Origin: Siphonodentalium dalli
Lineage: Eukaryota > Mollusca > Scaphopoda > Gadilida > Siphonodentaliidae
NCBI GenBank assembly: GCA_032622095.1
Contig: CP136064.1
Span: 144,103,954-144,167,953, forward strand
Direction of reading: 5' to 3'
Length of the DNA: 64,000 bases
Translations under genes and position numbers: made by a program
Notes under the pieces: model-generated
Databases searched by the model: none
The model's input: the letters and a program-made list of their open reading frames with translations, nothing else
What the model was told of the DNA's origin: nothing
In this document: positions 35,001 to 48,133 of the stretch, one piece after another
Layout of the letters: every line of letters starts with the position of its first letter
Position numbering within the stretch: position 1 is the stretch's first letter

Positions 35001-35640
35001 GATCACCCCCTCCTCCAGCTCAACAAGTCCCCTCCCGACCGGGCTCCAGACTCCCAAGTCTTGGGTTGGAATTTCACAACCGACATCTCAAACTTTCTCA
35101 ATTTTTGGAAATTTCCAATCTCACAAGCCCCTTTTTATAAAACGATTTTAAATAGACATGTTTGAAGCACAATTATCCATGGACCCAAAACACCATACAT
35201 GTATGTCAGATTAATCAGTTAGGTAGTTCCAAGGTAGATGTTTTAATGAATTTGGTATTTCAATTATTTTTTAAACACAAAAGTGTTAACTCCCCATAGC
35301 CCCGTCATTTCTTAACAGGTTGACCTGATGTTAACAAATCCGAATATCAGTCACTAAAGGATCCTCCATACTATATGTAAGCTAAATAGTCCAACCTCTC
35401 TTGAGAAGACAATTTAAGAATTACTATAGAGACACACAGTTATGTCCCTGGTCCCACCCTATTTAACCTGGTGACCACATCTGAATAAATTTGAATACCA
35501 GACACCAAAGAACCCTTCATACTAAATATCAGTAAAATAGACAGGATGGTCCTTGTGGTGGAAGCATGTTAAAATTTGTGGCTATTTCGGTCGAACAGTT
35601 TAACCCGAAGTAGGAAAATATAGACTGTTACTGGTTGAAA
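35001..35640. repeat. Degenerate monomers of the composite repeat
   Basis: Starting near 35280, two or three diverged ~150-bp monomers (AACAAATCCGAATATCAGTCAC, TTATGTCCCTGG) can be aligned with 2130-2400. The preceding 35001-35270 has no recognised content, and the 67-codon frame there has no motif. Confidence 0.5.
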
Positions 35641-37660
35641 AATCAAATCTACAGCCTCATTGCCCCCACCCAGGCAGCTTAGAAATCAATAGGAATCTAT
35701 ATATTATTATACAAGTATCAAACAACATACATACAGGTAGGGTGGGTGGTTGATAGTTAAATCTCTTATCTCTGCCCATATTTAAACAAATGTGAATCCC
35801 CATATATGAGATCCATTCATCTAGAAATTTCAAACGGTAGATTTTAAGAGTTGAATAAAACTGATTTTCCTCAAAATTGACATCACGTGTACAAATCTGA
35901 ACCCCACTCACCAAAGGACCCTCCATACCAAAAGCTAAATAGGCCTGATGGTTTTTGAAGAATTACTATGGAGGGAAAGAGTTATGCTTCTCATCTATAT
36001 GACCTGATGAACTCATTTGAACAAATCTGAATGTGAGTCAAAATACATAAACCCATTCGGTCTTTAATATGTATGTGGAGAAGAACAAAATTGATGGACG
36101 GATGGAGACATCCCAACAGAGGGATGGATGGGAGGACATACTGACAGACAAATTCAATCCAATATACCCCCCCCCCCAAGTTTTCTTTACTTGATTGATT
36201 GATTGATTGATTGGGGTCTTATTGTCGCTTTAGCAACTAAGGCCATATCACGACATTGCCAGTTTTAGTGGTGGAGGAAATCCGCACACTTGCGACTAAT
36301 CTAACAGTGATTTCAATGGCTGATAGACTCGTCAACCATGTGCGGCAAACCACCGGCCATCGGCGAGTAACTGGCAACTTCACCAGATAACGATTTCGAG
36401 TTACAAAGTCCACGATGGAAACATGTGGATTTGAACCCTTATCGCCAGCGCTGGAGGGCGAAACGGCTTGGAGTGGTACCCCTAACCGATTTAGCCACCG
36501 AGGCACCAAGTTTTCTTTGCAAATCAGGGTATAATGAGTACAACTGGATAGGTGGTGGTTAAGAATACACATGTAATAGTGAAACAGCCAAGCCTGAATA
36601 TAGTGTCTGACTTTTGCAGAATGAGGTCCCTAAAGGGTGAATTTAGTGCTGCAATCCTGCAAGGTGGGCTAGCATCACCAAATTCACCCTCTGGGACCTC
36701 ATTATGCTTAGGCCTCAACTGCTATGGGAGACATAGGAACAGATTGAAGTTCTCCAGTTAATTGGTGATGTGCACCCATTGGGCACTTCAATTATCAATT
36801 TTATCTCAGCAAATTAGGTGATATAGAAACTGAACAGAAGGAAAAAAGTAAGTAGAAATGTCAATTTAAGACCCTGTATACTTCCCTAAGATGATGCATA
36901 AGCAGAATGAGGTCCATGGAGAGGAGTGTATTTGGTGAGACATCCCAACAGAAGGATGGATCGGAGGACAGACTGACAGAGAGACAGACAAATTCAATCC
37001 AATATACTGCCCAAGTTTTCTTTGCAAATCAGGGTATAATGAGTTCAACTGGATAGGTGGTGGTTAAGAATATAATAGTGGAACAGCCTGAATATAGTGT
37101 CTGATTTTTGCAGAATGAGGTCCCTATAGGGTGAATTTAGTGAAACAATGCTGCAATATGGGCTAGCATCACCAAATTCACCCTATGGGGACCTCATTCT
37201 GCTTAGGCCTCAACTGTTATGGGAGACATGGGAACAGATTGAAGTTGTCCAGTTAATTGGTGATGTGTACCCATTGGGCACCTCAATTATCCAATATATA
37301 TTCTGCTAATTAGGGAATTAGATTATAAACTGAGCAGAAGGGAAAAGTAAGTAGAAATGTCAATTTAAGACCATGTATACTTCCCTGAAGATGAGGCCTA
37401 AGCAGAATGAGGTCACTGGAGAGTGTATTTGGTGATGTTAGCCTACTGTGCAGAGTAGCATCACTAATTTCACCCTCTGGGGACCTCATTCTGTAAATGT
37501 CATACATACAGCATTTTGTTTTGATATGATGTCAATGACACACACATGGTATGAATGTTTACACCTACCTGTCAGCCAGCTAGATAACATCTGAATTGAT
37601 GACTGTGTTATTAACTCTTTCTGTCTGGGGCTAATACCATACTCTATATCCTTGAAATAT
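35640..37660 (+). repeat. Composite dispersed repeat, copy 3
   Basis: The same order of parts as copy 2, with a poly-C run at 36167-36177 and an internal ~480-bp duplication: the AGTTTTCTTTGCAAATCAGGGTATAATGAG start occurs at about 36509 and 37014. Hairpin cassettes lie at about 36617-36712, 37112-37205 and 37403-37495. A SINE is inserted at 36189-36507. Confidence 0.72.
36189..36507 (-). mobile_element. tRNA-derived SINE with target-site duplication
   Basis: On the minus strand it starts GGTGCCTCGGTGGCTAAATC, with an RNA polymerase III A-box-like GGCTAAATCGGTTAGGG. A B-box-like GGTTCAAATCC lies about 60 bases downstream, as in tRNA genes. It ends in an (AATC)n tail, seen as GATT repeats on the plus strand at 36191-36210. 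The target sequence AAGTTTTCTTT is duplicated exactly at 36178-36188 and 36508-36518. It codes for no protein and depends on a LINE for movement. Confidence 0.85.
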
Positions 37661-37956
37661 ACCAAAAATCCATTGCCCCCTTGATGATATATGGCTCCGA
37701 AATTTGGGGATTTGAAAATACAACATGCTTCGAAAAACTCGAACGATGGTTCCTTAAATTCATCCTCCGTCTACGGAAAAATACGCCAACTGCATTCATT
37801 TATGGGGAAACAGGGATCCTACCAATAAATATAATGATTAAAATCAGGTTTATCTCATACTGGGGAAAAATAATGAATATGACATGTCAACGGATGCCCC
37901 TTCTCTTATACCGCATAATGCTAACGAGAGGCCGATCACGATCGGCAGATGTTTAA
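37640..37956 (+). pseudogene. LINE reverse transcriptase fragment, 5' part
   Basis: It encodes LMIYGSEIWGF, then a FEKLERWFLKFIL helix and a TPTAFIYGETGILPI segment, matching the region after the RT palm in the LINE at 2494-3887. It is interrupted near 37925 by a dispersed repeat. The same LINE reading resumes near 39908, so the two pieces were probably once contiguous. Confidence 0.7.
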
Positions 37957-39907
37957 CACATACCTTAGCGCTAGCGATTAGCTATAACTGATAATTGGTC
38001 AAATATATGATCACAGTAATACATATATCTAACTTAAACCTAACCTAACTTAAAATCAAAAGCTCAAATAATTTGTCTTAAGAAGGGGTTAAAGTATTTG
38101 GGGTGGTAGAGGAGTCGTTTTAAATCTCATAACTCTGTCCCTATTCACACAAGGACCTCTCACTGTGAGATCCAATGGTTTAGCAATCAATCAATTTGAC
38201 AGATAGGATAAACAATTATCCAGGCAGCAGGTTGTTTATCTTTACCTTTATACAACCACCCCCTGGAGCTCTGTAACATAAGTCATCACTCAAATAATAA
38301 CAGATTTCGCTTGGAATGACATCTATTAAAGGTACTCTCATATACTCTGGATATTGGATGTTCACAACTTCAAATGGCAATTTATTGATATCATTATATT
38401 ACATGCAACTATTGCAATAAAATCTTCATATTTTCAAAACAGGACACAACACCTAAATGGTATACAACTAAAACAAATTAGTGTCAATGACAAATTTGTT
38501 TTTAATTAAATATTTTTTTTATTATTATAAAACTTTTTCAATATTTTTTGCATGTTGAATTGAGCGAGGAAATTCAGTCTAAAAAAATTTGAAAAATCAA
38601 AATTTCAAATAAAAAGAAAGAAAATAAGGGTCATAACTCCTTTAAAATAAATCTGATCGAACCCATATTCGAACTCGAACTGTATTTTGGGCTGAGAAAC
38701 CTATATACAAAATTTGGTTCCGATCAAATAGAAAATGTCAGAGTTATCGCGCATTATGCATAAAGTGTCTACAGGCAGACATAGACGGACGGACAGACGA
38801 GTGGTCAATTCGGACATTGAGACTATGTGTACCATACTATGGTATAGGTACACATAAAAAGTTTTATCTCATGCAGAGTACAAGAAAAATATATCAAACC
38901 TGGTGTGCCCCTTTAACATTTCAATTCACATTTGTAATCAATTGAAATCAATGTCGAAAAAGCTATCCATTAATATAGAGATAAACAAACTAGAACTACA
39001 GTTCTAAAAGTGTTATGAACAATTTTGTTCTCATAGACTGATACAAAGCTCTCAAGTTTTTAAAAGTTTGAAAACCAAAGTTGTCTTCCCATGCAACCAA
39101 CAAAATTCCAACAAATCTACTAAAGACAATCACATTATTAATCTCCAATAGTAATGCTATTAAATAATGAAACCAGATTATGCCTTTAAGATGAAATTTA
39201 AATAACCATGCATATAAAATATAATAGTATAAACATTCCATCTATGATATCTCATCATATGGCCAGAGATACTTTATATATATATATATCTTTATGATAT
39301 GGCCAACATCTCCTAGCAGTTAATTAACTCAATACAAGAGAGAGACAACATCATGACATTGTAACTGGATACTATCTCTGTGTGAGAAGACAATTTAAAA
39401 CCTGATTTATTAGATTCTATTTGGACAGTACAAACTGGGTATCTTTGATATATTTTAGAAAATATCAGATCAAACCCATATTCAAACTCGATCTGTATTT
39501 TGAGTTGAGAAACTCACATACAAAATTTGGTTCCTATCAGTTTAAAAACTTGTTGATTGATTGAAGCATGCATGAATTCTATGTCAAAGGGCCATAACTC
39601 CATTAAAAAATATCGGATCAAACCCATAGTCGAACTCGATATGTATTTTGGGTTGAGCAACTCGCATACCAAATTTGGTTACGGTCAGATGAATTTGTTT
39701 TTAGTTATGGCAGCATGCATGAACTCGATCTGTATTTGGTGCTGAGAAATTCATATACAAAATTTGGTTCCAATCAGATAGAAAATATTTCAGTTATCGC
39801 ACCATGCGTAAAGTGTCTACAGACAGACAGACAGACGGACGGACGGACTAACGACGAGTGGTCAATCCGGACAACGACACTATGTTTACAATACTATGGT
39901 ATGGGTA
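37925..39907 (+). mobile_element. Dispersed ~2-kb non-autonomous repeat, copy 1
   Basis: It starts CGAGAGGCCGATCACGATCGGC, which is itself a short hairpin. It includes AATAATTTGTCTTAAGAA...TCTCACTGTGAGATCCAATGG and ends in ~150-bp monomers with the phrases GGCCATAACTCC and AATTTGGTTCCGATCAGAT, then a GACAGACGGAC run. The 3' end has a small hairpin around ACCATACTATGGTAT. The end sequence occurs twice (about 38857 and 39907), so two copies may be joined. Related copies lie at 54727-56000 and 59255-61308. The region encodes no protein. Confidence 0.65.
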
Positions 39908-40357
39908 AACATAAAAACCCAAATCGAAACACAAAAGAGAAATACATGGCTCGAATACGTACAAAAAACTCTGAATGAACTAGGAATATCGAACATCTGG
40001 ATTTACCAGTCAGTACCGAAAATAAATACGTACAACCTATTTATCAAGAACAGAATCAAGGATGCTTACCTCCAAGAATGGCGAGGAAGCATTATATCAT
40101 CGAATAAGGGGACATTTTATTATATCATTAAACTAGATTTTAAAAAGGAGGCATACTTCTCACTGAGAAACCAAAGTGTAGTATTGCGGCTCGCCAAATT
40201 CAGAACTAAAAACCACCGCCTCCCCATAGAAACCGGATCATGGACAAATGAAAGCAGATCAGATAGAAAGTGCACGTTATGCAAAAGGGAGCCTGGTGAC
40301 GAATACCACGTAATACTTAAGTGCCCCATATTGAGCGAACCAAGAACAAAATATTAA
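39908..40357 (+). pseudogene. LINE ORF2 C-terminal fragment
   Basis: A 153-codon frame with NELGISNIWIYQS, an FRTKNHRLPIE segment and a C-terminal CTLC...GDEYHVILKC pattern that matches 3558-3887. The zinc-binding-like cysteines and histidine are kept. It is the continuation of the fragment at 37640-37956 on the other side of the dispersed repeat. It ends at a stop near 40357 with no upstream catalytic motifs, so it is non-functional. Confidence 0.75.
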
Positions 40358-40969
40358 AAAAACTATCATTATACTCGGCCGAACATCTGCAAACTGAACG
40401 CCCTTTTCACATCAAATAATAAAAGAACAATAACGAATCTGGCGAAATTTATATACGAAGTCCAGCTGATAATGGAACCTCCCTGAGGCACAACTCCAAT
40501 CCCATCTATATATATGTTTATACAGTGTCGAGTATATATGTCTCGGAACTTTATTTATTTCCATTGCTACTCGTACTTGTAGGTACATTCTACCCCCCCC
40601 CCCCCCCACGCACACACAAACAAAACCGCTCACATGTTAAGAAAATTGTCCACTCTATATATGACACTCCAAACACATGATTCTCGGCAATCAACTTCTC
40701 TATGTATATATCCTTAATAGCGCTGATTCACCCCCCCCCCCACATACTATCCTCAATCTGACGACCCTTTGATTTACCCCCCCCCACATAGTCGCACTCG
40801 ACTTTCCGCGATATTGATAAGTTTAACATAATTTGTATAAACTTTAATGAGTATATACGCACGCATGTGCAATATCAATATGAATATGATTATGCATGTC
40901 CACATCTATATATATCTCTGTTATGTCAACATGTACGACGATTTGAGATTAATTAAATTCTGATTCTTC
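40358..40969. other. Non-coding stretch with poly-C runs
   Basis: Poly-C runs occur at about 40592-40608, 40731-40741 and 40779-40786. No gene recognised. Confidence 0.7.
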
Positions 40970-41768
40970 GATGGATGTTACAATGGTGTTAGTTTTTCTA
41001 ATTAATTTTGTATTGACTGCAGTAGGTGCAGGGGGTGCAGATGGGGGGGGGGGGGTGGTAGTGGGGACAGGGGTATGGAGGGGTGAGGAGGGGAAGGGGT
41101 GGAATGGGGTGTTTTGTGTCTAAAAAAAATACAAAAAATCAGGGGTTAAAATGAAAAAAATATTTTTGTATTGTTCATTTTGAATTTAGATTTTTTTTTG
41201 GATTGAGTAAGGATTTAAATTTTAAAATAGCTTTAATTTTTTTTTTTAAATTATGTTCCTGACACGGCCCGTATTTGACACACTGACCCCATTTGAACAA
41301 ATCTGAACCCCAGTCACACAGGGACCCACCATACAAAATATTAGCTAAATCGGCCCAATGATTCTGGAGAAGAAGTCGTTCTAATAATTACTAGGGAGAA
41401 TAGAGTTATGTCCCTGGTTCTGCCCCTATTTGACCCAGTGACCCCAATTGAACAAATCTGACCCCAGTCACCCAAGGACCTTCCATACCAAATATAAGCT
41501 AAATAGCCCTGATGGTTCTTGAAAAGAAGTTGTTTTAAGAATTACTATCGTGGGAAAGAGTTATGGCCCTAGCTTCGCAACTATTTGACTCGGTGACCTT
41601 ATTTTAACAAATCTGAGTCCGAGTCAACCAGGGAACATCCACACCAAATATGAACCCATTTGGCCTTAGGATACTGGAGATGAAGATGATTCTTGACGGA
41701 CGACAGACGACGGACGGACGACGGACGAGGAGTGGTGACTATAGCTCCACCGGAGACTTCGTCTCAGG
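40970..41768 (+). repeat. Composite repeat monomers, left half of an interrupted copy
   Basis: Three ~150-bp monomers (about 41265-41690) with AACAAATCTGA and AAGAGTTATGGCCCT are followed by GACGGACGACGG and the terminal hairpin. The copy is cut at GTCTCAGG by the large inverted-repeat element. The missing end (TGAGCTAAAAACC) lies on the far side at 49266. Confidence 0.8.
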
Positions 41769-42130
41769 TATGGGCGGCCATTCGGTCGGAAATTATATTA
41801 AATAAAAGATAATGGTGATTTGTGAAAACAATTACAATCTATTTCAAAACAATAGACTTCATTTTCAAACCAACAGTCGTTCTTTGATTCAATAAGAGAC
41901 AATTCCGTGTTAACAGATATAGATTCATAATCAACGTTGACCGATGCAAAATTAATGTTCTATTTTAATTTAATAGCATTCATTGTTCAACTAATATCGA
42001 ATAAAAAACTATTAATACAGCTTTGCTCATATTCAGTAAACGTACATTCCGTTTCAATAGCCATATTTTCTCAATCAATAGACATATTTCAAACCGAAAG
42101 ACGATTTCTCACGATCAGTGATTACCGTTA

Positions 42131-42710
42131 TCAAACTAATAGACCTTATTGTAAAACTAATAACTCATTGTAAAACTAATAAATAAAACCGTAATTAACT
42201 TATTGTAAAACTAATAACTTATTTTATCACATAATTTGGCCATAAAAGCAGTTTCATAATTATCGGTAATAGACACGTTTAATATCAGCGCGTGCGATGA
42301 CGTCACGGCGTTCTTCAAATAACTTGCGATCGCTGTAGTTTATGATTGTTGTTTTCGATGAATGTTGCGCGTTGCTTCGGGTTTATTTGATCATGTGATA
42401 AAAGGTATCTCAAACTCGTTCTATTTTATACGTAATTTATCAACCTCGTCCACTAAATTCTATTTGAGCCTCGGTAAACCTCGGCTCAAATCGAATTTAG
42501 TGAAATCGGTTGATAAATTCCGTATAAAATAGAAACTCATGTGAGATCCTCTATGTAAAATTAATAGACCTTATTGTAAAACTAATAACTTATTGTAAAA
42601 CCTATATCTAAAACCGTCATTAACTTATTGTAAAACTAATAACTTATTGTAAAATTAATAGACCGTATTGTAAAATTAATAGACCGTATTGTAAAACTAA
42701 TAATCAATAG
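42131..42710 (+). repeat. Interspersed ~18-bp tandem units in the left arm
   Basis: Units like TATTGTAAAACTAATAAC repeat at 42131-42215 and again at 42555-42705, on either side of the hairpin at 42403-42553. The right arm has only one or two such units, which explains why the left arm is longer. Confidence 0.75.
42403..42553. repeat. ~150-bp near-perfect palindrome
   Basis: The arms begin GGTATCTCAAACTCG and CTATTTTATACG and come back as CGTATAAAATAGAAACTC and GAGATCC. The centre is around GAGCCTCGGTAAACCTCGGCTC. It sits between two blocks of the 18-bp units and is absent from the right arm, so it is probably a miniature foldback insertion. Confidence 0.75.
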
Positions 42711-43784
42711 ACATAGTTTAAACAAATATACTGTTTCCCACGATCAATGATTAGCATTATCAAACTAATATCTAATAGCGGAATTAAATATTTCAGGTCA
42801 AACCAATGAGCCCATTTGAAATTAATGATTAAAACACAAACCTGTAAACAATTCGTAAAATAACGCTAGGGGCGCTGGCCACCAATTTTGTTCGCAAAAT
42901 CCGTGACGTCAGAAATATAGAAATAAACATGGGAGTTCCCAATGTCATGTCGATGTGACGATTTGGAGTATGAGTTCACTCGGTGCAAATCAAACGACGA
43001 TAATTATTCACTATAATATATAGGACATGATAGTGGAGTAGATTAAGTCAAATTCCAAGGCAATTGTTCAAATTGTTACTAAAGCATGAAACTGTGCACA
43101 TATGTACATCTTCACATACTTTTTTATATTATATATGGAGCCACACTGAAATTTTACTTTAACCCCTCTGTTAATGACGTTAATGGGTTTTCCAAATTTA
43201 TAGAGCGTTTAGTGAATATATAATTTAATAAATGTCGCAATTAATCTCACCATGAAATATACGATTTAAAATTAGGCATATTCAGTACGTGACTCTGAGA
43301 GATATAATGCCACATTTTTAGGGTAAAATTGGAACTCCCCGTCCAAGATGGTCGTCAAAATGGCAGCTGAAAGAGGAAATTTGACGTGTTTTCGCCAATA
43401 TCTTCTGGATCAGGTTCTGCTGTATGGAACTGGTTCAGAAATGTGACTTCATTTTTTATTGCTCATGTTAAGAGATAATTGGAGCAATGAATGTATGTCA
43501 TTCGTATGGTCCAAGTCCCTCCCGATCCCTCAATAATTCGATTATACATAACTCAGTATGAAATTTAACCAAATATCACCGTTATGAATCAATCATATTT
43601 TAACAAGAATTTGACAGAACTTTGCAAATTATGACAAACAATTACCTATGAATTTATGCGCTTAAGTGCAAATATTTTACGTTTAATCACAAATCATTTG
43701 CGCTTAAGTGGAAATAGAAATTAATGCATTGATCTCCCTGAAAAATTAATTTTAAATGGCATAGGCCTAACACATCACTCAAGC

Positions 43785-44235
43785 AAGCCTGCAAATAGCG
43801 TGTCTGTTATTTGCAGAATGAGGTCCACAGAGGGTGAATTTAGTGATGCTACCCTGCATAGCTGGCTTGAAGAACTAAATTCATCCTCTGGGGACCTCAT
43901 TCTGCTTAGGCCTCATCTTCTGGGAAGTAACTATGGTATCAAATTAACATTGTTTTTAGTTACGTTTTCCCATCTGGGAAGTTTCTATATCCCCTAATTT
44001 GCAGAAGATAAAATCCATAATCGAGGCTCCAAATGGGTGAACATCACCAACTTCAACTGGGGAACTTCACTCTGATCCTAGGACTGCCATAGCAGTTGAG
44101 GGCCCTAAGCAGAATGAGGTCCCCAGAGGGTAAATTTAGTGATGCTAGCCCACTATGCGGTGTAGCGTCACTAAATTCACCCTCTGGGGACCTCATTCTG
44201 CAAATGACAGACACGCTATTTGCAGGCTTGCACTC
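43785..44235. repeat. Hairpin cassettes of the composite repeat
   Basis: Two cassettes (43818-43908 and 44110-44205) with GAATGAGGTCC...GAATTTAGTGATGCTA and the inverse. The whole segment is also an inverted pair: it starts CAAGCCTGCAAATAGCGTGTCTG and ends with the reverse complement. It is embedded inside the 7.5-kb element. Confidence 0.75.
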
Positions 44236-44737
44236 AAGTCTATATACTTGTAGGCCCATCATATGAGGGAAGTAATCCCCAGTGATCCCTAGATACCAGT
44301 ACCTTTTATGACCATGGAAATGGTATATATCTGTACAGGATATGCCTCTTTTATAAAATGTAATAGATCTCTAGGATGGAGACACAAATTCTTAGGGGCA
44401 GGGATGCTGATAATATGAAAATATGTTTTCCCCTATTTCTATTCAATAAGTACATGTACACCACGAGGGAAGCAAGCCCCACAGTAACCCCTAATTCCAC
44501 TTCTATGACCATGGAAATGGTATATATTTGTGCAGGAGACGTCCCTTTAATAACATATACTAGAGCTCTGGGAATGAGGCACCAATTTTTGGGACACCAG
44601 AGACAAGAGATGCTTTTGACTTTTCAACTTTCAAGTCTGTAAAACTCTGTATGGGCTACTACTATGGGCCCATAATAATATACTATGGGATGGACTCCAT
44701 CATTCACAGTCAGAGGGAAGTAAAGGAGTGTTAGGTA

Positions 44738-44910
44738 TTTGCGCTTAAGCGCAAATCATTTACACTTAAGCGCAAATGATTTTCACTTAAGCGCAAACAA
44801 ATTGATAGACACATATTTGTGCTTAAGCGCATATGACATTCGGTTAAGCCCAAATGAGTTATGCTTAAGCGCAAATATTTGCGCTTAATATTTGTGTCTG
44901 AGCTCAAATA
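44738..44910. repeat. Cluster of short palindromes around CTTAAG
   Basis: About eight variants of TTTGCGCTTAAGCGCAAAT occur at intervals of roughly 20-30 bp, with three more at 43655-43715. Each is nearly self-complementary. No reading frame explains them. Confidence 0.8.
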
Positions 44911-45239
44911 AATAATAAATGTGAAAAGGGCCTCCTATAGTAAGAGGGGACTCTAAATTTCTTGAACATTGAAATTCCCTTTGTTTGAGAATTTGTACAT
45001 GTTTATATTGAATATTCTCAGTAAATAATTAGTCTGTGTGTTTCAAAACAAATCAGAATAAATTTTTATTGTTTTTAAGTATTGGTTATAGATAACAGTT
45101 AATTACATTGACTCCCCTCTTCCCATATGCATCCTTACTGTGGAAGACCGATCACCCAAGCGATTCACCCAGGTCTGTTGGATGGCTCAAAATACTTTTC
45201 CTACTATGGCCAGTTTGTACCCTGATTTGAATGACACAT

Positions 45240-47400
45240 TTAATTGTTTCGTACCATGTTTTTGGTCATTTCACACCATACATGTATATTGGTATGTTTC
45301 ATTGATTCCCAAATATGATGAATGGTCATTCGTACATGTGAAAAATTATTTAAATCGTGTTAACTTAATGAAAGTGAACATGATCATGATTTAACGTTCG
45401 TGATGAGAACCCGACATTTACATGTTAACATATTTATTTCTTTTTTTTCGAAACAAAATGAACCAATTGAAATTGAGGTACTCAATCCGATAAAACTCCT
45501 TCGGGGGTCAAAAATATTTGATTCGAGTGGAGGAAGTCACCCATCAAAGCTCAGATTTGTTAGATATAAATTTTAGAAATCTATTATTTTTCATTATCGG
45601 GAATACTTTTTGGCCCAGAAGACAGTCAAAATTGCGTTATTATTACCACTTGATTTTTGAGTTATCCATCCTTGTCTGTTTGAATAGTGTTTTGGTGTAC
45701 ACATCTCGAGCAGGTTACGAAATTGACGGCAATTATTAGTCCTCATCTCGAGCAAATAACAAATTAAAAAAATCAATATCTAATAACTCTGAGCTTTGTT
45801 TGATAGGTTCCTCGACTCGAATCAAATATTTTTTTACCCTCAAAGCCAAAGAATAGTAATATAGGACCCTCTGATTGGATTGTTGTTGTTGGAATCTGTT
45901 GAGATGGGGTCACCCTCTGTTCGGATCGAGTACCTTTAAAGATGCATAATCCGAATTAACGCTTGAATATTACTATTTCCTTGGCTTCGGGGTAAAACAT
46001 ATGTGATTTGAGTTGAGGAACCCACCCATCAAAGCTGAGAATTATCAGATATCGATTTTTGAAATCTATTATTTTTCACCATCGATAATTTATAGTGGCC
46101 CAATAAAAAGTTGAAAGAGGACGGATGAAGATGGATAACTCAAAAAGCAAGTGGCTTTTGTTGTGTCAGATATTTGACAAACCCGCAAAATTTCATTGAA
46201 CAAAATATGGATAAATAACAGGTTTTGGGCAATTGTATACTATATTTGACTGGTTAGCATTATTTTTGGGACATTAATCGATTCTGGTAAACGAAGTGGC
46301 ATTTCAAAAAATGGTGTTGTTGTTGTTGTTGAAATATGATGATATGGGAACCATCGAATCGGACTGAGTACCTTTAATGTAATTTAAAAAATAATAATAC
46401 CGGTATACTCAAAGGTACGAATTGTCGAAATGATACAAGAACTGGTATGAAATGTCCAGAACCCTGGTGCGAAACATCTCTACATGTATGTCAAACTTCC
46501 ATGGTATGAAATGCCAGCGACCTATTCATCCATTACACATTATCATTTATTTCCGACGGGCATGGATACGAGTCTCCCATTGGGGAGGGGGTCCACCTTG
46601 ATACATGTATGTTCCGACAGCACCCCCTTGTAAGGAAGATTCCTACAGATGGCTACAGGGTAAATGTATATCGGTCCAAAATTTGTTAGAAAATTTTTAA
46701 TTAGATATGACATTTTTGCACGATATGGCTTGTTATCAAACTCCATTTGTACTTAGCTGAATATCACTTCAATTTGCCCTAAATTGAGTAATATCATTTT
46801 ACGACATCACTAATTAAGAGTAATACATGTATGATTTTATGACATCACGATCTGAGTAATACACGGTATGGCTTTGACATGGTGTAATTCTATTTCACTG
46901 TTAGAATAGGCATAGATACAATTTTTTTGTGATGTCACTCATTAGAAAAAGTTGTCAATATTACACTGTTACTGAGAGGCGAACTATATTAATTAATAGA
47001 CACATGTAGGGTATTACTTGGTTGGTTTGATATTATAGGCCTGATTTCAGTTCTCAGTAGCCTCATATCAGCCTTCGACATCAGACTGGTTGTGATATGA
47101 GGTTACCTCAGGCCGGTGATATAGGGCCTAATATCAAACCAACGATGTTGGTGCTGCTACCTGGTAGTCTACAGGGTCACTGTCTGGTTGTTCCCCTTGC
47201 CGAGGATATATAAATGGGTACAGGACGTTTTGTATCGTCTTAAGTCATTTCGTACCATATTTTTGGTAGTTTCGTACCATATTTTTGGTAGTTTCATAAC
47301 TTATTGTTTTGTCGTTTCGTACCATGTAGGAAATCAATTGGTCATTTCGTACCATGTTACTACATGTATGTCACACCATATGGACACAAATAAATGATTT
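45240..47400. repeat. Short repeats inside the 7.5-kb element
   Basis: A ~120-bp segment near 45500-45620 (CACCCATCAAAGCTCAGA...AAATCTATTATTTTTCA) recurs directly at 45990-46085 and inverted at 45770-45840. The word TTTCGTACCAT repeats at 45247 and several times at 47240-47360. A hairpin at 47021-47145 starts GGTTGGTTTGATATTATAGGCC and returns as GGCCTAATATCAAACCAAC. No gene is supported. Confidence 0.65.
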
Positions 47401-48133
47401 TCTACAAAGTACGAAATAACAAAAAGTAACGAAACAATCCGGCACCGTTACGGTATGTAATCCCAAAAATTATGGTATGGATTACTATGGAACGACCATG
47501 GTTATGGTATCGAATACTGAAATAATGAAGAAGTCACTGCAGTTGTATATATCATTTATGTGGTCACAATATATGCATGTACATGTATAATGCAACCTGT
47601 AAGTTGACATGACCCCTGTTCTAGTTGGCTTATGATTGAGTTCTGAAGTGCTCTTCGCATTGTCAGGTTTACTTGATCAATACTCCAGCAATGCTCAGAA
47701 TCCTATTCCACGTCTAGAAAATAGAATCCATGCATATTTAATAAATCCTTCAGACATTCAATATTACCGATCGCCTGAATCAACATATGACTGTTCGAAG
47801 CGGTTCCACTCAATGTTTTTTAGAAGAAGTCGCCGCAATGTATAGTGCTACATGTAGTACGCACCACACAGTAGATCGAACGATTATCTTACGGTGTTAG
47901 AGATGTTGTTGTTGTTGAAATAATCTTATTCATACTGCTGTTGTTAGTACTTGTCGAACACATCCGAAGTTCTCCACTGGATTTTGACCGACAATCCCTG
48001 CATCTGGATATGGATGGTGTACAGCGTATGATCCTCGTGGATGTGTAGAACGCCGGGAGAGAGAGAATTATGTTCTTTGCGGGACTGTTGAGTTGTCCGT
48101 TGGTGTTCTATTTTGAATTTCGCATGCGTCCAT

